A stretch of 64,000 bases of DNA from Pyrus communis (Eukaryota; Streptophyta; Magnoliopsida; Rosales; Rosaceae), in NCBI RefSeq assembly GCF_963583255.1, contig NC_084809.1:687001-751000 (forward strand). Direction: 5' to 3'. Below the pieces are notes generated by a model. It did not search any database and was not told the DNA's origin. It was given only the letters and a program-made list of their open reading frames with translations. This document shows positions 12,690 to 24,785 of this stretch, in pieces; within the stretch, counting starts at the first letter, position 1, and the number at the start of each line of letters is the position of its first letter. Both the position numbers and the translations under genes were made by a program.

Positions 12690-14279
12690 TAAAGCCTTCC
12701 CCTCTGATCCCCAAATCTAGGGTTCTTCTAACCAGTCGAAAATTCACTCTCACTCCACAAAATCAAAGCCCTCGAGCCCCCCACTTCCTCTTTAAACCTA
12801 AAAATTGAAGCTTTATTTGCTTAATCTCAGTTTATTTGGTAATTATTTGGTACATTTCACTAATTGCTTCTCGTTCTCTTTAATCTCTGTTGCTCTGCTC
12901 TTTTTCTTGTTTTAATATCAAATGCGCGTTCTGGATCTTTGATTTTGCAGTTTATATGTTGATTTTATGGATTTAGGTTTTTGTTAACTGATTAGCTTAT
13001 TTTTTTTCACGATTTGGAATTAATTCATATTTATATTTATGTATTTTGGTTGACTTTGTAGCTGCAATTGTTGTTCCCTGCTTGTTTGGTTGGCTGGAAA
13101 ATAGTGTTTCTGGGTCTTTTAGTTTAATTTTCTATCGCGAGAAGTCTGTAAGGCAAAATTTGAAAGCTTCGTTTTTTGAACCTTCTGTTTATTTTCAAAT
13201 ACTTCAAATTTTGAGAAGAACTTTAAAAAAATAAAAAAAAAAAAAAAAAAATTGGAAAACGCTGAGAAATGGCTTCCCATGCCAGATTTTGTAGTGGATG
13301 TGTGTTTCTGCAAACCCAATTGGGTAATACTTTAGGAAGCCAAATTGTGAAATGAATTTTAGAGTTTCAAACTTTTTTATGTGATTTTAACATTCCATTT
13401 TTAAAACTATCCTTGCAAAAATTTGGGTAAATTCTAAACTTAGTTACTGAGAAGTCTTTGTTTTCCTAATTTCAAAAGGCATAAATGTCCTTTCATAAAA
13501 TTATTTTCATTTAAACGTGTGCACTCTTTCCCAATTCTGTGGTTATGTAGACTCAGCTTCAGAGATTTGTATATGGTTATTTTCGGTAAATTGATAGCAA
13601 TATCTCAAAATTATCTTGTTGGACTTTGAATATTGAGTGCCTGTGTTTAAACAACCACCGAAATAAATTTGTTTAAAGATTTGTATTTTTCTATTGATTA
13701 ACAGTCTGCATTTATAAATGGTAATATAGCATGCTGATTCCAATGCGAAGGTTATTAATATCTTATATGCCAATTGATCGTGTATATCTTTATTTTCATC
13801 CACTTCTCAAAGTTTTTCAGGCTTGTTTCTCTTGCTCATGTATATGAGGGTGCCGCAACTCTCTTGTGAATAGATTAGCTGTTTTATTGATTCCCTTATC
13901 CTCTTTACTTTCTTTTTAGGGTTTGGTTCTCAATTTAAGTGCATTAATTGAATGCAGCATTCTTGTTTCTTTTCAAAAAAAAAAAAAAGTAATAGATTTC
14001 ATGTTTCGGTATGCCTGCGATCCAATTGTGGATGTTCTCTTTTGTTCTTGCTTAATTTGTGGAATCTGCGATCGGTGCTCGATAACTAAAGTTCCTTTTG
14101 GCATTTGTATAGTTATTACTGCCTTTGTGCAATTTTGTTATTAGATAAGCTTTTCCTTATCATACATATTTGCTATATGTTTTAACATTTTAAGTTTAAC
14201 TGGTTTCCTAGTCTCAACCCCATTTTTAAGTTTTCTAACTCATCTATTAATTTCGTTTTCTTTGAACACTGTTTTACAG
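12690..14279 (+). other. Probable 5'-UTR intron of the DCD gene
   Basis: A likely donor (AAAG|GTAAAG) near 12687 follows a short leader with no retained ATG frame. A clean acceptor (TTTTACAG) at 14279 precedes the coding exon by 29 bases. The interval is T-rich with long poly-T and poly-A runs and no supported gene. A long leader intron suggests intron-dependent expression, but no transcript evidence is available. Confidence 0.5.
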
Positions 14280-14308
14280 GATCTGTCGATCTGAGTAGAG
14301 TTTGCAAG

Positions 14309-15980
14309 ATGGAGAGCTTGAACAGCTTTTGGCAACTGGGTGATGAGCTCCGAGGGCAGTCAAAAGTCGCAGAAGATCACAAATGGTTAATGGCTGCTTC
14401 AAAATTGGCTGAGCAGACAAGGGTAAAGGGCGAGCGTATGAATAACCTTGATCTTTCAAAGGGCCCAGCTGAACAAAGGGCAAGGGATAAATTTGGGTTC
14501 CAGGAAGATAACAAATTTGAAGGCCAATACTTTAACATGCTGAGCTTGGATTCTAAAGTAAATGAAAATGTGAGCAAAAGTTCCTTCAGGAATGGTATTT
14601 ATAACATGAATGCAGTTTACCAGAAAAACAGTGCAAGCATTGTGGGAAACATGACTGGAAACAAGTACAGCAACAAAGAAATCAACAACAGCAACAATAA
14701 CAACAACGAATCTGCAAATACAGTTGAGAAAAGGTTCAAGACCTTGCCGGCAACTGAGACGCTCCCAAGAAATGAGGTGCTTGGAGGTTACATCTTTGTA
14801 TGCAACAATGACACGATGCAGGAAGATTTGAAGCGACAACTATTTGGTAAGTTTGACTAATTCTTAGCTCACTTAAGAATCTGTTTTTGTGTTTTAAACT
14901 TTTTTTATAAGTTAAATTTCAGTCTACAACTTAAGGTCCAGGTATAAATGACTGACATCTAGCTGGCATTCCCTGCACGATGCATTTGCAATCTTTACTG
15001 AGATGCTAGTTCATGTAAAGGGTCCTTGAGTTTATGCTAGTGCTTATTAGGGATTTCCATAGGGATCTGAATTCTTAAAAGTTATAAGTAGGATTATGAT
15101 ATATTGGACGAAATGATTTGTGATTTTAGTATGTATTCCTCTAGCCATGCAACTTAATTCCTGAGTTAACAATAAATGCAGATTATGCTTTTGAATTATA
15201 TATTTTATATTCCTTCTTTGACACTCCCAAGTAACTCTCTTTTGTATTAATCATTTTATGTATATGGTAGGTTTACCTCCAAGGTATAGGGATTCTGTTC
15301 GGGCAATAACACCAGGCCTGCCGCTGTTTCTCTACAATTATACAACACACCAGCTGCATGGCATTTTCGAGGTTTGTTCACAAACTTACCATATAGTAAT
15401 ATTCTTATGTCAAACTTTAGTCTGCAATATTCTTTGCAGTATAAAAAGTATACAGATTAAACTATGATATTAGCTTATTCAAGTAAGGTTGCTGTGATAT
15501 TATTAGCTTATTGTTCCTCCTTTTTCAATTGGTTTTGTGCAGGCAGCAAGCTTTGGTGGTTCAAACATTGATCCAACTGCTTGGGAAGACAAGAAGTGTA
15601 AAGGCGAATCTAGGTTTCCTGCTCAGGTAAATTTGAAATGATGAATTGGAAAGTTCTGTTTCTTTCGATTTTTTGCACTTATCCAATTTATTGATGGACA
15701 CCGTCTCCCTTTGTTATAATTGATTACTAGGTAAGGATCTGTGTTAGAAAAATCTGCAAGGCTTTGGAAGAAGATGCCTTCAGGCCAGTTTTGCACCACT
15801 ATGATGGTCCCAAGTTCCGTCTTGAGCTGTCAGTTCCTGAGGTATGACGGCTAAGTCATTGTCTGCATTGCTTTTTTTGGTTTAATTGTAATTACCTCGT
15901 ATAAACTCATTTGATGTTTAATGATTTTGCAGACCCTGGAGCTATTGGACCTATGCGAACAAGCGGGCTCTGCAGCTTAA
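14309..15980 (+). CDS. NRP: DCD-domain asparagine-rich protein (NRP/B2 type)
   Basis: Five coding exons: 14309-14846, 15271-15371, 15543-15626, 15731-15841, 15933-15980; 293 residues. The N-terminal half is variable and polar, with an Asn-rich run around residues 125-135 (NNSNNNNNE). The C-terminal half is a complete DCD (Development and Cell Death) domain: GGYIFVCNNDTM, LFGLPPRYRDSVRAITPGL, PLFLYNYTTHQLHGIFEAAS, GGSNIDPTAW, SRFPAQVRICVRK and a C-terminal PKFRLELSV. In soybean and Arabidopsis, N-rich proteins of this type act in ER- and osmotic-stress cell-death signalling; that role is inferred from the family. The start was chosen at the first in-frame ATG after the leader-intron acceptor. 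The Arabidopsis counterpart I recall is At3g27090. Confidence 0.93.
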
Positions 15981-16970
15981 GCTATATATGTTGGCAGCAA
16001 TATGTCGATGTAGTAGGTTTTTGTGGTGCATGTCGGCTGTGTGCTTTCAACAGATTTTCCATGGAGCGCAAGCTTGGGGGGTTAAGTCTGGTGGGTTTTT
16101 TTTCTTTTTTACCTTTATCGTCTGGAGTTATATAGTGTTCTCGTGAGTGAGCGCTGCTGAATAAGTGATCTCGTCTCGTGAAGTTGCTTGTTTTAAGTTG
16201 TACAACACTTGATAGCTTTGATAACGATGAAAAGCAGTCGGAAGATGTAAAAGAGAACCGACTGCGCTGTCGCTGTGTAATGTAATGATAAAACATCCTT
16301 AAGGTCAAGTCCTTAGTTGATGGTGTGCCTCAAATTTGTACCCATAAACTTGAGTTGGGGATGCCCGTCTCTTGTTCCTAGTGTTGGTTTTTGGTAAAAA
16401 TAAAGAGCATCTACCATGTTGTTTACTAATGTAGCTTCTTCTAGCTCAATGCTTGCTTGCCCTTGTGATTTCTTTCAATTCTCAATCGTTTGCGAAGCGG
16501 ATGCATGCAATAACTGTAACGGTAGCGTTGCCTGAACCCTAAACCCTAAACCCTAATCCCTAAACCCTAATCAAACGTCCGTTAATCATGTATATACTAA
16601 CTTTTGTACTACTCTGCTAGATGTCATCCTAATTTTGTTTCGTTCACTAACAAGGAATTAAAAGACAGAGTGATTAGAATCTCCTACATTCTCTTCAACG
16701 AAATTGAAAAACGAGGCACCTATGTCAAAAAGCTTGTTAAAAAACTGCTACCAAGTTAGCCTTCTACATGCACAACATATATAAGATGCAAAATATATTA
16801 ACAAGATATATACTTCCCATAATTTTAGTATCCATTAAACCACTTGCATATATAAGAGATAACCAGAACACCAAATCCAGCCTATATTTAGTAGTGTTTA
16901 AATATTTAATCTACTTTTAAAACCCTCAAACATGCATCGATCGAGTATCCCGAGCCTTCCAAATGCTGTT
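15981..16970. other. Convergent intergenic region
   Basis: It holds the 3' UTRs of the DCD gene (+) and the MADS gene (-). A short interstitial telomere-like tract lies at 16535-16571. No other gene was seen. Confidence 0.5.
16535..16571. repeat. Interstitial telomere-like repeat
   Basis: About five consecutive CCCTAAA/CCCTAAT units. It is far too short to be a telomere. Such tracts can mark repaired breaks or act as telo-box elements, but its place in a 3' intergenic region gives no clear role. Confidence 0.85.
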
Positions 16971-18353
16971 TTATTCGAAATGCGCCATGTTGTCGAAGAA
17001 TACGTTGTCGTAAAACATGTGCTGTGATTGAAATGCACCAAACTGTTGTTCGTATTTGGATGACAAACCAAAAGCACTTGCTGAAATCGGATACTCCAGA
17101 TAACTCGGCTGCATGGTTAGCGAAAGCATTGGCTGATCGTACGAAACGCTCAACGGAACAATGCCAATAGGGTTAGGGTTTTCAACACTTGGAACAACTG
17201 CTTCTTCTTGTTGCTGAGATGCAGCACTTGAAAATATTGAGTCGTACATGCATGGCTGCTGCTGCTGCTGCATGGGATTATAGAAGGTTGAGTTCCCATC
17301 CATATTTCCATATGGCGCAGGAATATCACACGTGGATGTTTTGATGTTGGAGTTGGAAGTAGTAGCTGAAGAACAAGTGTACTGAATGTTGTTATTAGCC
17401 CAGAATGTGCTTGCAGATTGCATCTGAGAATACTCTTGGTTGCTTTCAAACGTGGCCTGCACATTATTTTAAAAAGTAGATTATTGTTAATTTCGAGTTT
17501 TGCCAGCTTTGATTAATTAATAACGCTTAGACCTTGGTCTTAACGATTATATTGGATTGGATTTGATAACTCGCTAAAGTCGTGTATTCTAAATGAAAAA
17601 ACAGATGCCGACTTCCAAAACCCTTCCAATCTTCACGAAATTGTTATGACTGAAAATTTTTTTTCATGGCTAATCCATCTTAATTATATACCTTCAACAA
17701 AATTTGAATGTTAACGACAATTTCTTCCTTCAACATACATCAAATTTAGTTAGTTATCTGATCAATTATAATCCTAGATGCCAAAGGAGGCCCTAAAAAC
17801 TACAAAACAAAAATTCGACAAAGATTTGGTAATTAAAGGCGCTCACCTTTGGTGGTATTGTCTCTTGCACAACAATTTGCTTTGATTCCTTCATCATGCC
17901 ATGCATCTTATGAGCATCTACAATTTTGTTCTCCAAATTTGTCAAAAGGTCGAGCATTTGTTCTACTGAAAACGCATCGAGACGATCTTCCCATGCAGGA
18001 TACTTCTCTTCACAGCTCTTGCTGCGTAGCTTCCCAAACTCCTCCTTCACTTGAACCGTTTGCGTGGCGTAGAAGTCACCCAAACTTTGGACCTTCTTTA
18101 CCTTTGATGAATTTGATTTGTACTTATCAATTATTTCCTTGACATCTTTAAATTCCTCAGGGAACGTTGCTAATCTGCTCACTTTGCCCTTGGATTTCCT
18201 CTCGTAAACGATTGTACACACCTTCACATCACAAAGTGTGTGTAATTCAACTGCCTTCTTCAATAATCCGTTCCTTCTCTTTCGAAAAGTAACCTTACGC
18301 GAACGTTCGTTCGGAATTAACTCCAAAGGTAACTTTGATTTGCTTCGACCCAT
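16971..18353 (-). CDS. Type I (M-gamma, AGL80-like) MADS-box transcription factor
   Basis: Two exons: 17847-18353 and 16971-17456, joined in phase 0; 330 residues. The MADS domain occupies residues 1-60: MGRSKSKLPLELIPNERSRK, TFRKRRNGLLKKAVELHTLC, then a degenerate VCTIVYE. It lacks the K-box of type II proteins. A charged region with possible coiled coil follows (residues ~75-165), then a Gln/Ser/Asn-rich tail. The spacing and FRKRRNGLLKKAVEL core fit the M-gamma clade (AGL80, PHERES), usually active in the female gametophyte or endosperm. A TATA box (TATATAAA, 18418-18425 on this strand) lies 65 bases upstream of the ATG. Type I genes are usually intronless; this one has a 390-base intron with good GT and AG signals. 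Reading on without splicing gives only a short different tail. Confidence 0.88.
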
Positions 18354-19144
18354 GTTAGTGTAATTTTTAGAACCAATGCAGAAAAACGAAGTTTTAGGGT
18401 TCTTTAGGTCATGGTTGTTTATATAAGAGATTGAGATTTCCTTTGATCACAAAAAAGGTAACAAAATCTTACCGATTGATTTTTTGGTTTTACTTTCTTT
18501 ACTGATACATTAATCATTGATTAATCACCAAAAAAATCTATTTGAGATACCGAATCTTCATTCTTTCTTATTCTAACATCCACCATTAATTAAGGAGTTG
18601 ACTACGGTATTTATTACATTTATCTAATACAATCACTATATGACGGTCAAAAATATTCTTGTGAAAGTATGTAAAGAGGTTTTTTGTACACCCAAATTTC
18701 ATTTCTGAACACTCAATTTAGAGTTTATGTGTTTATTATGCTATTTGAGTTTCCACCACGGGCACCGCGTCCTCGGCCTCGGCCTCGAACGATTAGTCGG
18801 GAGCCTTAGGGACGAAGAAAACAGTACTACAAAGTCACATTTGTGTCTTGTTTCAATTCATCAAACAATTAGAAGTTTGAGGCATCTCCATGGATGGCTT
18901 TTACATGATAAACTTGACAAATGTAGAAACTCGATAGAAAATATGAATGTTAGTTTAAGTTGCTTTCCATAACATCAATTAATTATACAATTCTCCGAGA
19001 AAAAAAAAAAAAAAAAAGAGTTGCCTCCCGCCGCCCTCCAAGCTATTCACTAGTGAGTTTCATTCAGAAAAAGCTTCTTCATCACCACCACCATCATCAT
19101 CATCATATCCCTAGATTTGTCACAATCAGGAACCACACGGTGCA
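18354..19144. other. MADS promoter and ENY2 3' region
   Basis: It contains the MADS TATA box and, near 19081-19106, a short CAT/CAC microsatellite just downstream of the ENY2 stop. A GC-richer patch at 18755-18810 (CTCGGCCTCGGCCTCG) resembles no gene I recognise. Confidence 0.45.
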
Positions 19145-21480
19145 TCAACGAGCTGCTGACACAAGAAATGTACGAATTCTTTGCAAAAGCTCCGCCTTCA
19201 CGGAATCGGGGACGGAGGCTGTGTGGAAAAGAGCCGAGACAAACTTACAATTGTTAGAGCAACACAATGGAAAAAGAAATAAATGGCAAATTTAAAAAGT
19301 GAGATCAGTTGATTCGAAGATAGAAAAGAAGTGAGTACTAATTGGCAAACGGGGGATTAACATCTGGTTCACATGAAATTGGATGAAACTATGTCAAGGT
19401 CGAACGAGATCCAGGTAACTTGAATCTCTTTTAATTCTAAGACTACTTTCCTTGATTGTCAATTTACGTACGGTCAGTTTCATTTCATTTTCCCAAATGA
19501 AGCTCAGTCTCACTTAGAGAGGATAACATTATGAAGGAACCGATTAATTTTTACTACAGAGGATAAGTGTAGTATTAGTAATGCCAAAACAGAAACCTCG
19601 CTCGAGCTACAGTGAAGGGGTTTTAATGACCCTAATGATCAGCATCACAAGAAAACAGCCACACCATGACCACAAGGTCCAGAAGACCACCTTCCCTGGC
19701 TCTGACAAAACCCACAACTGCGGGCTTGTAGCTTCCTAACCCACCTGTTCTACAGAATACGAGACTACCACTCTGACCCGCACCACCCACCCGACTTCAT
19801 TACAAATGCTCAAAAACACCATCATCTAGACAATCCATACTCCCTCATGAACACCACCAGCCCATTTTTACAGAGACGTCCAACTCCTCCCACACCATCC
19901 ATCATGCTACCCACTCCCATGAAGACACCATCATCTATTATACTCTCAATACTACCTTTGCATTACGCATACCAAACACAGTACGCCATAGGAGAATTGG
20001 TAAAATAAGATGTGGAAGTTTTCCACGAAGATGATATTTTTAGCAAATTATGCAGACAAACAAGGCCTTTTATGAAAACCATTGTGAGTCTCAGACAATC
20101 AGAAGAATAAGAAGAAAGAAAGAAAGAGTTACCTCTGCCCTTTGGGGTCATTACATGTACAAGATCATCAACTGTAACATTGTTCCTCCCCTTTTTCTTT
20201 ATAAACGCCCTAACGATAAAAAGATATTAAAAGATGCTCAATTAGCAACCTTGATATGTGAATACTTGGTTGAGTGCATGAAAAACATTATGGTAAATAT
20301 ACAGGAACGATTTTGCAACATAGAAAGTAATGGATGATTTGATGTACGGGTTATCAAATAGTTCATGACTGAAGCTAGCTTAGCATCCAATTCCATTTGC
20401 AAACATCAAGGCTAGAACAGTTGGCTTTTGCATACAATTGCATAATCGAGGTTGCTGTAATCCCAAAGACAAGATTCAGCTTACACAACCATCGAGCCCT
20501 TAGGACCACGCCGCAACCTCCAAGAGGAGAGTGTGGAGATCAGCCAAAATCAATGACCTCAAAACAATCTTGTCCGAGTATATGGCAACGGAGCCTAGGT
20601 AAATTTACTGAGTGTTTCTTAAATTGATCAACATTGTAACTGGGTTTGTTGAATTTCTAACAAATGCCATACTTCTGATGCATCACAAATCCAGTGAGGG
20701 CGCATTTTAAAAGATTTCCAATTGTCCCGAACCTTCAGGTTCATATGACAAGACGATATACATTCTAAACTACTCTGGTTGAAGGGGAGGGTGATTCGAA
20801 CTTGGGTGCAAGAGGGCGGGAACACTATCCAGGTCAACTCGCCTAACCCACATCAACCTCGAAATTACTAATCGAATAACGAGACATTGCTTTTTACTGA
20901 AATTCCATACAGTAATTGATGAATGGGTCACAGAAATACCTGCAAAGTGCTTTCATTTCATCCTTCCACCCGCACTCTATCAGCCTTTCCCTCAGAAGCT
21001 CCATTAACCTCTCCTTTTCACCGCTCTCAATCAACTGTAAAAACCAGGCGGTAAATTCGAACCAGAAACCGGAATAATCTAACTCAGCTCAGTAAAATCA
21101 ACCCCAGTTCCAAAAATAAATAAATAACTATAACAATTAATTAAATTAAAATAAAACACCACACCTCGATGCTGATAAGCTCTTGAAGAGTGGGCTCTTT
21201 TTCTTGATTTTCTGCAACATCCGGCGTCGGCGGACGATTCACAGATTTCCTCCTTAATTTTCCAACAAAATATGCAGAAAAATTATACTAAAAATCCGTT
21301 CTTTTTCACACAAAATTTGCAAAATACAAATTAAAAAAAAAACCCACAAATAATAAAATCGGATAAAACCCAAATGAGCTGGCTAAAATTTTAATTCATT
21401 AATTTTTTTTCCCGGGAAAGTTTTTTCCACGAAAGTTAGAAAAGCCCTAGCTAGCTGAGCTCAGGGTAGGGGACTGACAT
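19145..21480 (-). CDS. ENY2: Transcription and mRNA export factor ENY2 (SUS1/Sgf11 partner)
   Basis: Five exons: 21479-21480 (only the A and T of the start codon), 21165-21252, 20940-21034, 20133-20209, 19145-19218; 111 residues. The product reads [101 protein letters not shown]. This is the whole conserved ENY2/Sus1 fold. ENY2 is a small helical subunit of the SAGA deubiquitinating module and of TREX-2, linking histone H2B deubiquitination and mRNA export in the nucleus. The start codon is assembled across the first intron (AT|GTCAGT ... TTAAG|GAGG), because no in-frame ATG lies within the exon carrying [10 protein letters not shown]. The gene is divergent from the M48 protease gene. The Arabidopsis counterpart I recall is At3g27100. 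Confidence 0.9.
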
Positions 21481-21968
21481 GGTTGTAGGAATCGGAGACC
21501 AAGTAAATCTCGACCGTCGAACACTCTGCGACTTGAAGGAGGAAAGTAGATTTGATTGATTGATCAGGTTTATCGATGATGGTGAACAAACGAACTTCCC
21601 AGACTGGTTAAACTGCAAATTAACGATTTCGTCTCCTACAGTCAAACGGTGATGCAGGTTTAATATTGGGCCCTTGGGCCCTTTTTTATTGAATAATTTT
21701 GGGCCGGGTATTCTACCCTTTTTTTGTTGATTACCGTCTTTGCCCCTACCCGGGATAAAAAAAAATCACGAACGCCGGTCAACGAAAGCGAAATGGCGCC
21801 TAAGGACCACCATTAGAACGGCTGTGGACACAATCGTACAAACGGTGGAGGTCTGGAGAACGCATGCCCAATCCCTCCAATTACACCTCCCTAATCAGCA
21901 AACATGGAGTTTAGATTTTAATATTCTCCTCCGCCGTTGCTCTCCTGAGGCTCCGTCTCTGCGCTTCC
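21481..21968. promoter_or_regulatory. Shared divergent promoter, ENY2 and M48 protease
   Basis: 488 bases separate the two start codons. The region carries TTGGGCCCTTGGGCCC at about 21666-21681 and TTTGGGCCGGG at about 21698-21708. These TGGGCC (site II) elements are typical of plant housekeeping promoters and bound by TCP factors in other species. No TATA box is evident. Direct control of both genes is inferred. Confidence 0.6.
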
Positions 21969-23983
21969 ATGGCTTCCCCTGCCGCGCCCTTGATCTCTTC
22001 TCTCTGCCTGACACAGAACCTTAGTTCTCTTAGTTTTAGCTCCGTGGCTTCGGATCATTTGCGGTTCGGTTCGCCCACCGTCGAATTCGCCGCCGTCAAG
22101 AAGTACCGGAGAGTTGGAATTCGAGTTCCTGTGTGCAGAGCTGCCTCCGTTGTGTTTAGCAACCTCGATGCCGATGATTTTCGGCACCCTTTGGATAAAC
22201 AGGTGCGACTAAGTGTTTACTGGAAAGTGATTTTACTATAAACATGTAGAAATTTCATTCAAAATTTAAGTGCTTTCTGGAAAAGTAATTGGGAGTTCTT
22301 TTTGGAGAAGCATAACATTGCAAGTGTATCTCCAGACGGTATTGTATTCGACGTACTTTTCTCGAAAGTACTTCTACGAACTAAAGCCCTTTTAAGTTTT
22401 CATCCAAATGTAGTCAGAAGTGCTTTTGATTGTGTAAAAACACTCTTTCAGAAGTTGTACAAAAACATGCATTTACATTGTATGTTCAGTTGTATACTTG
22501 CATTTGTCTCTTCAGATTAAAAATAAAACACTCTTTTAGCATCCGAGTGTAAATTTATCAACTTGTTCTGCAGAACACGCTGATTTTGAGAGCGATTCCG
22601 GGATTGAATGAGTTTGGAAAGATTCTGCTAGGTAATATTCATCCAATTTGGGTAGGATTAAACTTATGTAAAATGGTGTTTGTTTACTAATTTGTGCATA
22701 TATTATTTTATGAGCATTGCAGGATCTGTTGCAGAGCAAGTCATGCTTCTTGAGAACATCGGAACGTCCCTTCTTGTTTCGAAAGATCAGGTTGTCCAGT
22801 TGCGGAAAATATAAGCGGAAAACTTGTTCTTCTTTTGTAAGTCCAGGTTCTGCATTAAAGTTAATGTCGTCAGCTTATGTGTTGCCTTTTATTTTATCAG
22901 CTTTCTGGCCTACATCAATTGATGGTGGAGGCTGCGGAGATTCTCAGCATAGATGCTCCTGATTTATATGTTCGTCAAAGTCCTGTACCAAATGCGTATA
23001 CTTTAGCAATAAGTGGTAAAAAGCCGTTTGTTGTTGTTCATACTAGTCTCGTGGAGCTTTTGACACGAGAAGAGCTGCAGGTGACAAGTTATCTCTTGGA
23101 TTTTAATTGTTTTCCTTTTGTTTTAAAGTGTTACCCTTATCATCTCTCGGTTCTCAGTTAACTTCTGTTGTTTGACTTGAAATTAGGCTGTTTTGGCTCA
23201 TGAGTTGGGCCATCTGAAATGTGACCATGGTGTGTGGCTTACGTTTGCAAATATTCTTACCCTCGGAGCTTATACAATACCTGGTTTGATACTTAATATC
23301 ATTGGTTGACCTTTTTTGGTTACTTGTGTTATGTTTCATTGTGTTTGATGCGTTTGAATATTTGTGTTATTCATAGGGCTAGGTGGGATGATTGCTCAGA
23401 GGTTGGAAGAACAGTTATTTCGTTGGCTTCGAGCAGCAGAGCTAACTTGTGATCGTGCAGCTCTTCTTGTTGCACAAGACCCAAAGGTATACAACCTCCA
23501 GAAGCTACTTTTTTTTGAAAAAACTTGTGTTTCATATTGGTTATCCTGATTACCTGATATCCATTTTGATGTGCCCACAAGAGGTGGTCGTCTCTGTTCT
23601 AATGAAATTAGCTGGGGGCTGCCCATCTCTGGCTGATCAACTAAATGTGGATGCATTTTTGGAACAAGCTCGCTCCTACGACAAAGCTTCTTCAAACCCT
23701 GTGGGGTGGTATATAAGGTAAGTGACAGCATAGGTTTATCACCCTTTGTTAGGTTAGGTACATGTTAGATTTGCCTGTTTTAACTCATGCTCTCGTGCTG
23801 TCCAGAAATGCTCAAACGAGGCAACTTTCACATCCTCTGCCAGTTCTACGTGCTCGTGAAATTGATGAATGGTCAAGAAGTCAAGATTACAAAACTCTTC
23901 TGAGCCAGGCAACACGGATCTCTGGCTCAAAGAAAGGGTTAACAACACCTGGAAAGATAGAGTCAAAATCCATGGTACTGTGA
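21969..23983 (+). CDS. Plastid-targeted M48-family zinc metalloprotease
   Basis: Eight exons: 21969-22202, 22574-22631, 22723-22790, 22901-23080, 23187-23283, 23377-23486, 23584-23717, 23806-23983; 352 residues. The first ~60 residues are Ser-rich with few acids, like a chloroplast transit peptide. The Ste24/HtpX-like peptidase domain follows. The zinc-binding HELGH lies in AVLAHELGHLKCDHG at the start of exon 5, and the third ligand is probably the Glu in RAAELTCDRAALL. Flanking segments (DLYVRQSPVPNAYTLAISG, FVVVHTSLVELLTREELQ) also fit the family. It is expected to be a membrane-associated or stromal endopeptidase, substrate unknown. Intron 1 contains AAGTGCTTTT-type repeat sequence. For exon 7 I chose the acceptor that gives DPK-VVVSVLMKLAGG in phase. 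The Arabidopsis relative I recall is At3g27110. Confidence 0.93.
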
Positions 23984-24785
23984 AAAGGTGTCGCCTCTTT
24001 TCTCTGTTTCATTTCCACTGTACTTGTCTTTCGAATATATAGTCTCGCGGAGAATTTTGGAATTTAGGATACGTCCAATCAACTTTGGCATGCACATTGG
24101 GTTCTACTTTCGTTTTGTTAGACTTCTTTGTTATATATGTTAAGTTTCTCCTTTACGTTTCATTTATGTAGCCCTGCGTGTGCGTCTCATGGCAAAGAAC
24201 TTGGGAGTTAGAGGAGGATATGCTAAGACTTCATCTGCTTTAAAAGTCTTGCTGCAGCTAAATTCTACAGACTGAAGATGCACGAGTAGTAACTTGTAAG
24301 CTGAGTACTTTCGCCTTTCCATCTTGTGCAAAAGTCAAATACATAAAGGTTCTCAAGTCATACAGTTAGGTTGTTTATAAATCAGAAACTTTTTATTTGG
24401 TAATTACTGGACAGAGTCAGGCTCGCTGATTCTTCTTGTTTCGGTTAAATAAACTGTATATACATCGTGTATTTGTATCACAAATTTTTACTTGTAGAAT
24501 TACTTGACATGCCTCTTCAGCACACTCTGTCGAACCTGCTGCAGTTTTGACCGTTACGAGATGTGCTCCTAACATTTTTATGTACTGAAACTTTTGTGTT
24601 GAAGCATAGAAGGGGGAAAACAAGAAAAGTGTGAGAGTTCGAAAAGTTTGTTGTTGCTAGCACTGTTTCAAGCCGAAATTTCGGGGGCATGATTCGCATG
24701 AAGTTAGCTTCTTCCCTATAAATACCTTGCCCTTTCAGTTAACTAAAACACACACACAAGTTTCCCGTTAGTTTCCTTAGCAAGC
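23984..24785. other. M48 3' region and promoter of the small secreted peptide
   Basis: The left part is the probable 3' UTR and downstream DNA of the protease. TATAAATA at 24717-24724 lies about 60 bases before the next ATG. No other gene was seen. Confidence 0.5.

Noticed and set aside
14456..14839. 127-codon minus-strand frame
   Set aside because: It is antisense shadow of the DCD gene's first coding exon.
18755..18810. GC-rich CTCGGCCTCGGCC patch as a possible gene fragment or LARD relic
   Set aside because: Too short, and it lacks LTR or frame similarity to the element at 37866-43525.
19080..19110. Run of nine histidine codons in a plus-strand frame
   Set aside because: It is a CAT/CAC microsatellite in the ENY2 3' region, with no start context, domain or splice support.
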